In this document: in pieces, positions 24,198 to 34,368 of the stretch
Numbering within the stretch: position 1 is the stretch's first letter
Layout of the letters: the number at the start of each line of letters is the position of its first letter
Source: Blastobasis lacticolella
Lineage: Eukaryota; Arthropoda; Insecta; Lepidoptera; Blastobasidae
DNA: 64,000 bases
Reading direction: 5' to 3'
Assembly: GCA_905147135.1 (NCBI GenBank)
Contig: LR990043.1
Location: 7,785,057 to 7,849,056, forward strand
Position numbers and translations under genes: made by a program
The notes under the pieces: model-generated
Told to the model about the DNA's origin: nothing
What the model saw: the letters and a program-made list of their open reading frames with translations, nothing else
Databases searched by the model: none

Positions 24198-24940
24198 GAA
24201 ATTTACATAATAAAGGCCCTGCTATACGACACAATTTTACGTACCTCTGATTGACGCACCAAGGCAATCTGATTGACATTCAGATAACCTAAAGCGCACT
24301 CCACATATGGACAGTTCCGCGGGAACACGAGAATGTAGAGGGAGTATTCGCCAATATTCGTGCAGTCCCATGCATATTTGAGCTACGCGTCGACTAGTCC
24401 GCACCGCACGAGCCGTACGCGCCGCACGCATCGCATTGAACGAAATTGCTGACTATGCTGATGGCATGGCCACACCGGCCGCAATAATGCGGACAGGGTT
24501 GCCAACTGTGTATCATGGTTTGGTCTAATAAATGACATCTCAAAATAACGCTTAGATGGTTACCCCGATTGCTCTTTCACTTTGCTCTACAAAAAAATTA
24601 AAGTCCTTGCTGATTGTCTATATTTATAATATGATCAGTTCATTTAATTTCTTGTAATGGATATTGTTGAAGACATGTTGTTTCTTGGCGGATGAAAAGG
24701 AACGTAAACCGAAATAACGTCAAGCATGGGTTCATGAATTAACCAATATTTTTTACTACATGTCAAAATCTAGTTTCATAGTTTGCTTGATATTCTTAAG
24801 CTCTATTTGACAAAACAACATACAAAGTTTAGAAGGGCTGTACTGCCAGAAAAATACTGGTAGTTTGTTAAATGTAAGCATTTACTATTAATTGGTACGT
24901 ATTTACATATTTCCTACATAACTATTAGATACTATTAATT
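24198..24940. other. Intergenic DNA without recognised genes
   Basis: It begins with a block carrying GATTGACGCACC and GATTGACATTCAG motifs similar in style to the unclassified element at 16801-17045, then AT-rich DNA. I see no exon. Confidence 0.5.
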
Positions 24941-24955
24941 ATTTACACTCCGTTG

Positions 24956-25213
24956 CCGTGTGGTGTCCGGCAGAGTAGAATAGCACCAACCCCTTACACT
25001 CGTGGGTGTCGTACAAGGCGACTAATGTTTTCGAGACAAAAGATCTAAGCGTCTCCGTAGACAGGAAAATGGGCAGCAGCCTTTTCTATTGTTATATTAT
25101 AACACTGCGATCTCCAACCCGCCTGCCTAGCGTGGAGATTATGGCAGTAACCTCCCCTCTTGTGGGAGAGGCCCTAAGTACTGCAGTGTACTGTTATGGG
25201 CTGTTATGTTATG
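24956..25213 (+). mobile_element. Short RTE-derived element with 15-bp target duplication
   Basis: This 258-bp element begins CCGTGTGGTGTCCGGCAGAG and ends TTATGTTATG. It is flanked by the perfect 15-bp direct repeat ATTTACACTCCGTTG (24941-24955 and 25214-25228). The front carries GTGGGTGTCGTACAAGGCGA and the middle AGCGTGGAGATTATGG, both close to the leader of the RTE LINE at 7345-10240. It carries no reverse transcriptase, so it is a miniature, trans-mobilised derivative. Confidence 0.82.
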
Positions 25214-25228
25214 ATTTACACTCCGTTG

Positions 25229-26489
25229 CAAAGAAACGGGCAAATAGGTCAACTTTCATACAATCCTTCGAAGGCCATTTAAAATGGTAACGCGGGCAAA
25301 AGCCAAACTGTCATAAAACGATTTCAATGCGGGCGAGTTCGCGGGCTAAAACAAGTAAAATTATATTTCCAGTTTTACTGATAACAATAAAAATACTTTT
25401 CATTGTTTTATTTCAATTTCAAAACCAAACTTTAATTAAACCAATATTTATATCATTAATATTATTACTTACTTATTTCAGATTTATAACTGTTCAAGTT
25501 TGTACAAGCATTCAAACCCTACTACCCTAGAGCAACAAATTATAACGTATCGTAGTTAAATACGAGGGACCACGAGTTGCTGCTATATACAACAAAGAGG
25601 ATCTATGAGCTTAACCCTAACACCCTTACACACACATACACCTTATCTAACTTAAAAGGTCGTCAATTACAATCAAATTACAATAATTTTTAGGACCTAA
25701 ATGGTTTATTTTATTCAATATCTACTTAGTTACTTTATAAATGGTTTTGAATTTTTCTTACTAACAACGTTGTCAAAATAATGATTACATTACAATGTTT
25801 TTTAGTAAATGTTTTAGTTTAAATATTTAAAGATTTTTTATTCAAAAGCTATTTTATTAACGGTTTTGAAATTGTCTCCCAACAGCTGTGTCATTCTATT
25901 GCTGAAAGATAGGTATCTCCTACTATTGAGTACGTACGTACTTAGCTATGAATTGTAATAGCATTATAAGAGTAGGTATAGTATTCTGTACTATACCTTA
26001 TATTACTTATATACTAGTATTGCGCACGAAAGTTAGCTAAGCCCTGTTATGTAGATCTACAAATAACAGAAAAAAACATTGAATTCTCAATGTTCATGCT
26101 TTGTTCAATGTTCTTGGCTTTACAAATTTGCCGAAAATTTTTGTGCTGGTGAGTGTATGTCATCGCCGTCGCCGCCGCTGACACCAGGTCTATCTGATTG
26201 TCTGAGTTAGTGGCACTCTATAACTCTTTACATCGGTAAGCCTATGCACATCGGCCAAACGAATGGGTCCGGCAAACTGCGTTTAGATTATAAAATTTTT
26301 TGGCTGGTGTATACATAACATGACGTAAATTCGAAAATATCAAAACAAGGCGACTTTGGAGTCGCCAACTAGAAAAATGTACTGAATTTAATTATTATTT
26401 ATATTTAGTGTGTAGCACTAAGAAATCGGCTGTTATGTTAATTAACACGTTTAGTACATTAAGTAAAAAAATGTGTAATAATACTAAGA
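25229..26489. other. Intergenic AT-rich DNA
   Basis: No supported gene. A short hydrophobic frame at 25327-25530 comes from AT-rich text and has no family hallmark. A CCGTCGCCGCCGCTGACACC run at about 26166 is an isolated simple patch. Confidence 0.5.
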
Positions 26490-26600
26490 AATAAAAAAGG
26501 ACCTCTTTCCTGATACAGGCAGGTTTAGGTACCAACAATCGTGACTAAGCCTTCGATATTATCCGCGATGTCTCACACCACATAAACCATACATCTAACA
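26490..26600 (-). mobile_element. Decayed LINE fragment
   Basis: The text GGACCTCTTTCCTGATACAG..GGCAGG..TATCCGCGATGTCTCACACC parallels the fragment at 17875-18000 (CTCTTTCCTGCTAACGGCAGG .. CCGCGATGTCTCT), placing it in the same LINE family with internal loss. Confidence 0.5.
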
Positions 26601-26875
26601 TGTGCATAATATCTAAGATGCGAATATTGTAATTGGAATGGAAATAATTCAATACAATGAGCTGAAACGTTTGTTTAACTTAATGAATCTTAAAAATAGT
26701 AAATCAGGATTCAGGGCTAGACCCAAAATAATTGAACTTCTATGTTCTATTGCCATTTACGTTGTCTATACGAATGGTTTCAAGATCCGCGCTGCAGCTA
26801 GCCTTATAGGTCATATTTTGGCGACGTTCAGCTTCAAAGTACAGTAGATCTGTATATAATACTCCCTGTATCTGA

Positions 26876-26990
26876 TCCTTATGTCCCCTGGTGTTGCTGA
26901 TGTCCATAGGCGGCGGTTACCACTTTCCATCCGGTGGCCCGCTTGCTTGTTTGTCAGCCGTATAAAAAAAAATTATACTAATGTCAATAT
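26876..26990 (-). mobile_element. Interspersed repeat fragment
   Basis: In the minus direction it reads GGGCCACCGGATGGAAAGTG, GTAACCGCCGCCTATGGACA and AGCAACACCAGGGGACAT. This resembles a dispersed repeat I associate with lepidopteran genomes. The class is unclear. Confidence 0.45.
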
Positions 26991-26999
26991 GTAATAATC

Positions 27000-27590
27000 T
27001 CAACAGTGTTGTAGCTTCTACACCACCCGGCACTTTATAGGTCATCAAATTAAGTATTATTGAAGCTACTCCATAGTTGCTCTCATAGAAAAATAAATAA
27101 GCAGTTAGGAAACCTAAGTAGGCGGTGCAGTCGCGCCACAACTATGCGCAAATGGGCTAATTTCCTTCAAAAGGCGCGAACGCGCCGTCAGTCTCTTGCG
27201 GAATTCAACGGAGTGCGCATCAAAAATAGCTGTCTAAAATGTGAAAAATATGCCATCTTGCGCAATAGTTGATTGCGAGCAAGAATCTAACAGACTATTA
27301 AAACAAAAGGAGTGATTTCATTTCACCGTTAAGTCTGAAAACCTTGTATTTATCAATATTTTAGGAAAAATATTCACCCGCGCTCAAGGACACATTGCGC
27401 CCAATCTAGTGCTGTGCACATGAACCGACCATATCGATAAATTATGTTGTTTATCGATATAATATATTTGTAGTATAGTAGAATTGACATCAAAAAAGGA
27501 GAAGATTCTTATTTCGATAGAATGTTCTTTTATTGTAGGTACGTGTGTTCCTTGAAATTTTCGTCAATTGCGGACCGATTATGATATTAG
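27000..27590. other. Intergenic DNA with a TATCGATA palindrome
   Basis: No exon found. It contains an 11-bp inverted pair, ATATCGATAAA (27431-27441) and TTTATCGATAT (27450-27460), each holding the TATCGATA core known as a DRE in flies. No gene start is visible next to it. Confidence 0.45.
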
Positions 27591-27699
27591 TTTTTAGTAG
27601 GGGCACAGCAGGGGCACGGGTGGGGTACAGGTGGGGTAGAGGTATGATGCAGTTACCTTAACACTACAATAAAATAAATACCTAATTGTAGATAATTTC

Positions 27700-27925
27700 A
27701 CACAGCGCCATCTAGCCCAAAGCTTATATTATGGGTGCTAGATAATTGATATAGTACTTATACACTTATTTTTAAATACATACTTATTAAACATAGAACA
27801 CCCAGACCCGTTACAGAGATTAAAATTCATCATTTCAATTTCTGCCCGGCCGGGAAACGAACCCGCAACCTCTTGTAAGGCAAACTAGCATGTTAACCAC
27901 TGAACTACTCAGGACGTCACACACT
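27700..27925 (-). mobile_element. tRNA-headed SINE
   Basis: On the minus strand the head reads GTAGTTCAGTGGTTAACATG and GCGGGTTCGTTTCCCGG, matching A-box-like and B-box (GGTTCRANNCC) elements of a tRNA-type Pol III promoter. A unique AT-rich body follows. It is distinct from the SINE family at 48835, 50054 and 51253. Flanking TACCCC-type simple repeats lie at 27598-27640. Confidence 0.6.
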
Positions 27926-27989
27926 ATCGTACTCCTGACATATTCCTGCCATACCCCTACGGTAAATCTACCGTACCCCTAAGAATTAG

Positions 27990-28744
27990 AATTAAAATTA
28001 GAATTATCTTTATTGTTAAACTGTGTAAGTATACAGGTATGCAGATGTTATTACATAAGTAGTCTCCTACTCTCTCTATCTCCTCTCTACGCAACCTTGA
28101 ACCCCGCCTCACCCAGGGGGGTGATTGAGGGCAATATAATAACATTTTCAATTCATTATTATTAAATAATAAATACCATAATAATAGTTACTTACTTACA
28201 TAATTTACTTAAAATTTACGGGATTAACTTCTTTTTACTTACCTTTTTCATTAAGTTCATTATAAAATAATTACCTTCCAAGCTTAATCATTACACTCTA
28301 ACCATATTTCATTACCTTTCGCGGCATTTACATGAACGTCTTTCACATTCATCTATAACTAGAAGGTGTAGGAATAGTTTATGACAAAAATTAGGCAAAA
28401 CCGATAACTTTTAAAAAATTCCACGAAGTTGCTACGATTTGGACGAGTCGGTGGAATCACTCATATACCTACATTAAGACCTTATACCTAGGGTAAATAT
28501 AAAATAATATGTTAATAAGGCAGTAACGCTTGGAGCTAAAGCCCTGCAGAACTGATTTTCAGACTACCCCTGACCTTATCTGTGATATCCATTTGGAATA
28601 GCAGGATACTATTTGCGAGAAAACATAAATTAAGTGATAGTTTAAATTTAAATTTTAAATTAATTGCTAGCTACAAAGAGACGAAAACTAATCTTAACCA
28701 AAACCAATAAGACGTACTTCTTTAAATATTTCCATAGCTGACAA
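27990..28744. other. Intergenic AT-rich DNA
   Basis: I see no gene, RNA gene or well-bounded repeat here. A short stretch at 27985-28015 (AATTAGAATTAAAATTAGAA) is simple sequence. Confidence 0.45.
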
Positions 28745-28937
28745 TAACTTTAATAGTATAATGTTAGAAATACAGTAACTAGTAGCATAGCAACATTATC
28801 CTGTACAAAGTACCAAGTGTTTATGTCCTCTTTGCTAAATACCTATTTCAAGCGATCTTCAATTACCAAAATTCTAGAGGCGCCATCTAGCGAGTCGTTA
28901 GGAATGCTTTAGATACCTATTGGAAAACTGCTCATTA
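28745..28937. mobile_element. Truncated AATGAGGAGTTTTCC-family MITE
   Basis: It carries the family's CAAGTGTTTATGTCC.., GGCGCCATCTAGCGAG.. and ACCTATTGGAAAACTGCTCA end, the right end in mirror orientation. The other end is missing or too diverged. Confidence 0.65.
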
Positions 28938-29045
28938 TTGTCAAATTACAGGACATTTTTTTTATTTCATTTAAGCTGTTATCTGGCGCGGAGCTCTAAT
29001 GCAATTCAAAAGAGTTTGCAATGTTTAGAGTGCTTCTTAGACCAT

Positions 29046-31114
29046 CAGTGGCGTAGCTAGGTAGGCAAGGGCCCTGGTGCATAGAGAAAGAATCGGGCCC
29101 TCACCCCTCTTTCCCAGTAGCTTCAACTTATATTGGCCTTCAAAATTATAGATAGGAATAAGAATAGGATACAGGATACAGTGAGTTGAACTTATCATTA
29201 GTAGGCTTAATACATACGTCATATCTATGAGTAAATATCTAAAATCGCTTCGCTTAATAAAAGAAAATGGGAATAAATAAGCAATGACGCACATGGCATT
29301 ATAAAATATTTATTATACAGATGAGATCAATAGATGAAAAAGAAAAACGATTTTTAACAGAGTTCTCCGTCCAATTCACAACCTGTTGCGCGCTTTAATT
29401 TTTGCGAATTCGTCTATAACTTCACTCAAATCCAAGTTTAATGCCGCCTTATTTTCTATTGCAATTAACGATAAGTGTCGGAGGCGATCTCGTCCAACGC
29501 TGTTTCTTAAATATTTTTTTATAATCTTCAGTTTAATGAAAGATCTTTCTGCTGCCGCGGAAGTAACAGGAATTGCATGAAACAGTAGCATTGCTGTATA
29601 CACTTCCGTAAGGTCACATTTCGAACACGTTAAATTTCGTTATAATTTCTTTGCAAAAATGGCGAATGGACCACGTCTCGTCAATAGAGGAAGGAAACAT
29701 TAAGAAATTGTAGCGAAAAAGTGGGTCCAATTATATCGGAATATTTCATCTGAAACTGATCACATTTCGCGAGTAAAATCCTCTTATTCATGCTAAGCAA
29801 ATTTTTTGGAATCATAAAGTCGAACGTTTTGCAAACTGCACTCGTACCAGAAAAACGCGCATCTAACTGATTAATAATTATGTCGAGTACATTGTTGAAA
29901 ATAGTTACTCTGAAGACTTCTTCCTGGTTTTGGAATCGGTGATCAGAAGCCAATTCATCGAAATGCTTTTTAGTTTTTCTCCGTCGCTTTTCTGGAAAGG
30001 TAAGATCGATATCTTATTTTTTCGTGGTTTCGGTGGCCTTGGATTTGAAGGACTTGAAGTCATTCCTGTACTCTTTTTATTTATCCGTTGTTTCGTCCAA
30101 AGCCTTACTCGCCTCGTCCAAAACTATATCCAATTTCTGCAAAATTTTGGAAACATAAATGATCCTGTTTAATACGCTGTGCATGAATTCGCAAAGGAAT
30201 ACAAACTCAAAATTCAGCATTTTTTATTTTATAACCTTTGCGTCACTACGTTCCTCTTTACTTGAACTCTTCAGCGTTATGTCGGACAATGCTTTAATAA
30301 TATCGAAAAAACGAACTTTGGCTGCAGTTATAGTTAACCCTGCTCGACCATCTTGTTGGATTCAATTTTTTCAAAGTAATTTCTGATTTGCCGGTGAATT
30401 TTGATAAGAGGTCCCAGATAGATAGATAAACACTTTATTGCTCCTAAAACATAACAGTATCAATCAGTCCCAGCGCTTAATGCTGTTTCCAAAGAAGTTA
30501 AACAAGTCTTGTATTATTGCAAAGAACTTCTGAATTTCGATAGAACCTCGAACGGCATCGTTCACTACCAAATTTAAATTATGACTGACGCAATGTTAGT
30601 ACTCTACGTTTGGCTGAATATCTTTAATTTGTTTTTGTACGCCATTATACGCACCACTCATTACACTGCCCCATCATAACCATGCCCGACACACTTTTAA
30701 AATCTAGTCTCTTTGCGGAGAACAACGTAGTTACTTGATTTACCAAATCAAGCATTATATTTTTCGTTTTCGATCAAGTTCAGAGTTATTATAGATTATA
30801 CTGTTGCCGTTCTGCTGCAACCTGTATCATACATGTTTTATCATAGGATTTATTTAGCGAAAATGAGTTATAGCAAAATATGGTGCCAGATGGATGAATG
30901 TACGGAATAGAAATAATAGGATTAGTGGTAATACTCGATGAAATAAGGCTGGTATTAGGGAATTACGATTCTTGTGAGCAGGGTCGAGGTTTTCTAGCTT
31001 CAGGAGCTGGCGAATTGGCTGACCCGCTCTTTTCAAAGCTTAGGTTGAAGGGCCCCCTGAGCTCCGGGGCCCTGGTGCACTGCACCGCCTGGCCCTATGA
31101 TAGCTACGAAACTA
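29046..31114 (-). mobile_element. hAT DNA transposon with inactivated transposase
   Basis: A 2069-bp element is bounded by the perfect 8-bp target duplication TAGACCAT (29038-29045 and 31115-31122), the length typical of hAT. The ends are diverged inverted repeats: left CAGTGGCGTAGCTAGG, right (reverse complement) TAGTTTCGTAGCTATC, with a shared GGGCCCTGGTGCA subterminal motif. On the minus strand, frame fragments encode YNGVQKQIKDIQPNVEY and HCVSHNLNLVV (about 30650-30550) and the C-terminal dimerisation domain with FHAIPVTSAAAERSF and DEFAKIKAR (29603-29376), close to zinc-finger MYM-type hAT transposases. Frameshifts and stops separate them, so it is inactive. A LINE-tail scrap is inserted at 30420-30467. 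Confidence 0.9.
30420..30467 (-). mobile_element. About 48-bp LINE 3' scrap with 7-bp target duplication
   Basis: The insert, in minus orientation, ends GCAATAAAGTGTTTATCTAT followed by CTAT, a familiar LINE 3' terminus. It is flanked by GTCCCAG on both sides (30413-30419 and 30468-30474). It interrupts the hAT transposase, so it is the younger event. Confidence 0.65.
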
Positions 31115-31122
31115 TAGACCAT

Positions 31123-31727
31123 GCAACTACATACAGGCTGCTCCTGAGTGATAAATTTAAAATCGTTGATTATTCGGTGTATACCTACTGGACTGATTGT
31201 TTTGATACTTTGCAGTTTTATTCTAAATACCCTACTCAACTAGTAGTATTCTGTTTTGTCCGGAGCGTAAGGACACCTGTATAATGAGGAAGTTTCCTAA
31301 TATCGATATTGCCATATTTAATGACATAGTGTTAAAATATTGATCAAAATTAACAGCCAGTGATAAAAATTTTGAAATCCGTCCATAAATGACTGAGTTA
31401 TACAATATTTAAGTTTACATATTTTTTCGCGAAATTATTGCTGCCGCGATCTAGTTGTCACCATGCCGGCAATCCGCCTGCTCTATGGGGCTACCTATAC
31501 ACTGAAACTCTTAGTGACTGTATCTTCGGAACCGTAATAGCTAGACACTTGAACTACTAGACATATAATGTGTGTTATTATGGCCGCTATAATAAAAAAT
31601 AATAATAATCGGCATTAAATAAAAATAAAGGGTCTCCATACATTAAACGTGATTTAAAAGGCGTTTCAGATGTATTTAGTTTTTCATTATGGCCTAGATA
31701 GTAAAACTTACAAGCATCACACTTTGG
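31123..31727. other. Intergenic DNA
   Basis: No gene is supported. An open frame spanning the hAT right end and this flank (30898-31284) is not coding: it crosses the transposon boundary. Confidence 0.5.
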
Positions 31728-31920
31728 GAGAGCGGCACTAATCTAGTGGCAGCGTCCTTGCGAGACCGATAACCGAGGTTAAGCAATGCTCGCTACGTTC
31801 GGGAACAGGATGGGTGACCGTTTCGTAGTTTGAGGCTAGTCTAACTGCTACGAGCTCGCCACTCGTTAAGTGTCCTCCTAATATCGTTGGCGAAGCGAGG
31901 TTGACCAAGGTCAACCCTGG
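31728..31920 (+). mobile_element. 5S-rRNA-derived SINE
   Basis: The segment 31764-31820 aligns with the internal promoter half of 5S rRNA: GACCGATAACCGAGGTTAAG, then CAATGCTCG, and finally GGATGGGTGACCG, which correspond to the 5S A box, intermediate element and C box. A non-5S body with GAGCTCGCCACTCGTTAAGT and GTTGACCAAGGTCAACC follows. Full 5S genes lack this body and it has several mismatches, so it is a SINE3-type retroposon rather than a 5S gene. Relatives: 45817-46040, 38768-38905 and 57000-57150. Confidence 0.75.
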
Positions 31921-32635
31921 TAGATTTTTTAGAATATAAAAATTTAATGAATCAGTCGTTTCGGATCGCGGGCCAAAACAAGGCTGGACCGAAATGCCTG
32001 AAGACTCACAACCGGCATATTTAACGCCAGGGTGTTTTTTGTTAACTTTATTTGTTCCTGCAATCTGTCAATTTCATCAACATTTAGCGAGGATGTTATG
32101 TATGTGTCAAGGTGAACTAAATGGTATGAGCCCACTGACTTATCCACTAAATCACTTTTTGTAAGCAAGTCTTGTGGAGTCCTTCACTTCAGCTTTCTGA
32201 AGGTCCGACCTGACATTAATTTTGACGTCAATTTATTTGAATGATTCATAATTCGATCCTGTACCCCTCCAGGTTGCGACTGATTTCATTCTGTACCGTT
32301 GGTACATTCGACCCGTGGGTCAAAACAAGGTCGGGTCGAAACGCCTGAACACTCACAACCGTGATATTGAACGCCAACATGATGATTATGTAGATCAGTA
32401 TTTTAAGTAGGTAAGCATTACAGTTTCTGTTCCGATAAATTGTGCTGTGTAATTTTTCTTACAAGTATACCTACCTATTAGTATAAGTTAAATGACAATG
32501 TGTTAAATAATAACTAGTGTGTTAACGCGGATTAATGTATTCCGAGGCAACGATTGATGAAAGTCACACATATGATTTATATTCATATTCATATTTATTA
32601 GCTTCCATACAGATAATACAATAACATTGTTATTT
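31921..32635. other. Intergenic DNA with internal duplication
   Basis: Two similar stretches occur: near 31958-32035 (TCGGATCGCGGGCCAAAACAAG .. GAAATGCCTGAAGACTCACAACCG) and near 32308-32375 (CGACCCGTGGGTCAAAACAAG .. GAAACGCCTGAACACTCACAACCG), about 350 bp apart. They are a diverged direct repeat of unknown origin. No gene is seen. Confidence 0.5.
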
Positions 32636-33420
32636 ATTTATTTATTTATTCAAGTAAGGTACACCTGCAGAACACATATTCTTACGTCATAGGTAAACAG
32701 TTTACATTAAAGTTATTCTAATACGAGTCCCATATTGGTGACACAACATTCTCGTTCAGTGTCATTTAAAACAAAATAAAATAGAGAAAAAGGAATTTAG
32801 TATAAACTAAACATAAAAAATTAAATAATGATAAACAAAGCAACTTAAAACTATAAAAAATCATAAACAAACTTTTTGAAACAGCCAAGAGAATTGGAAA
32901 AGAGATCAATTTGTGACGATTTTTGTTGGAATCCGTTATAGGTTTGACATATGCGGGAGGCAGGAGAGTGAGATCCGATATTCGTCCTAGCTATTGAACT
33001 ATTTGTTAAGATTCGAGGCATCGGTTTTCTAGGTAAGTTAAATGGTACGCTTAATGAGAAGTGTTCTAGAAGGTCACTGCAGCCAGTATGCCCATTGAGC
33101 ACTTTAAACAGCAGTGACAGGTCATGCGCACTGCGGCGTTTCCGCAACGATACCATTCTAAAATGCAGACAGCGCTGCTCGTATGGACGTCGGTGTGAAA
33201 TTTCTGTCGATATGTAGGCGATGTGTCGGGTAAAGGACCTTTGTATACTTTCAATTCTTTGTGAATGAACTGCATAACTGGGATTCCAAACTGATGAAGC
33301 AAATTCTAGATGAGTGCGTACTAAGGTATTATACAAGTTAATTTTAGTGTTGATTTTAAAACTTTTTGTATTGCGTTTAATAAGTACATACAATACAGAC
33401 CCGGTTGGGCGCAGCATTTT
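32636..33420 (-). mobile_element. CR1/jockey-like LINE 3' end
   Basis: A 188-residue minus-strand frame (33417-32851) encodes the region after the LINE reverse transcriptase core: KINLYNTLVRTHLEFASSVW, NPSYAVHSQRIESIQRSFTR and later HDLSLLFKVLNG. The 3' leader follows and ends in an (AAATA)n-type tail at 32636-32651. The frame is intact over its length, suggesting a fairly recent 5'-truncated insertion. Confidence 0.82.
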
Positions 33421-34368
33421 GGGAGAGAGGAGGCTTTAAACTTACGAAGCTGATGGAATAATTTATACCTATTGACTATTCAAGTATTTACATATCCATT
33501 ATATCTATTATTTATCAGTGAATTTTACTAGTATTGGAAACCAATACTCTATAGTAATTATCCAATACTTTGTACTTTTATTTTTATTACTTAAACTACT
33601 TATATTTAAATAATGCACCCTTACATTGACGCCTATTATTGCACTTTCGTAGTAGTTTCGTAGCACTTTCAGATTACCATTGTTTATTTATCACAGTATG
33701 GTTAAAGAGATTTTTTAATATTATTAGAGGTAAATTATGTGTTTAACTAGATAGATATGAGTTATACGTATTTAGAACTTAACAGTAGGGACGGAATACG
33801 ATCTAATTATTTTGCTATCATATCGCTTAAATATTCGTTTACGCTGTAATAAGTTTTAGTCACTAATAGATGTTTTAGTAGTTTTTCAAATTTTTTGTCG
33901 TCGACCTCATTTTTTATGTAATTCGGTAACTTATTATATAGTCTAACAGACTATAATAACAATTTAGAATATAATAACAATAATAGCTCCATATAGTCAT
34001 AATATCATTTAATGTTAAAGTCCTTAGAGCGTGTCATCTATGTGAATTTTTGAGCAGCTGTTCTTGAACACGGATCATTGCACCCAGTCTACTCTACTGG
34101 TCACACTGACTAATGTTTTGTAGTCGTTGGTCGGTCGCTAGTGACGTGACGAGGCTGGAAGTCTGTGAAGTCTCAAGTCTGTCTGTTTGTCTGCTTGTCT
34201 CGTTGCTTGCTCTGCCCTGGGAGTGATATTTGTCATTTTTTGTGGGACTTTTTTAAAATATTTTGATTATGTACCCATTTAAATTATGCATCATCAAAAA
34301 TTAGGAAGCTTTTGAAAAATGTCTGCAATTATTGCAGGTTAAATGTGTTTGTTTCTATAAATTTTAAA
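33421..34368. other. Upstream region and leader of ATP13A1
   Basis: The first part is AT-rich DNA without a gene. At 33955-34078 lies a half copy of the AATGAGCC MITE (GTCCTTAGAGCGTGTCATCT.. through GGATCATTGC). The last 250 bp should hold the ATP13A1 promoter and leader; it includes GTGACGTGACG near 34140-34150 and a GTCTGTCTGTTTGTCTGCTT run. No TATA box is evident. Confidence 0.45.

Noticed and set aside
30898..31284. 128-codon plus-strand frame
   Set aside because: It crosses the hAT right end and target duplication, so it joins unrelated sequences.
31764..31820. Functional 5S rRNA gene
   Set aside because: Only the internal promoter half matches, with mismatches, and no 5S start or T-run terminator follows.
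34312..34368. TTG-initiated extension of ATP13A1 exon 1
   Set aside because: The first in-frame ATG is at 34369, and the family N-terminus starts there.
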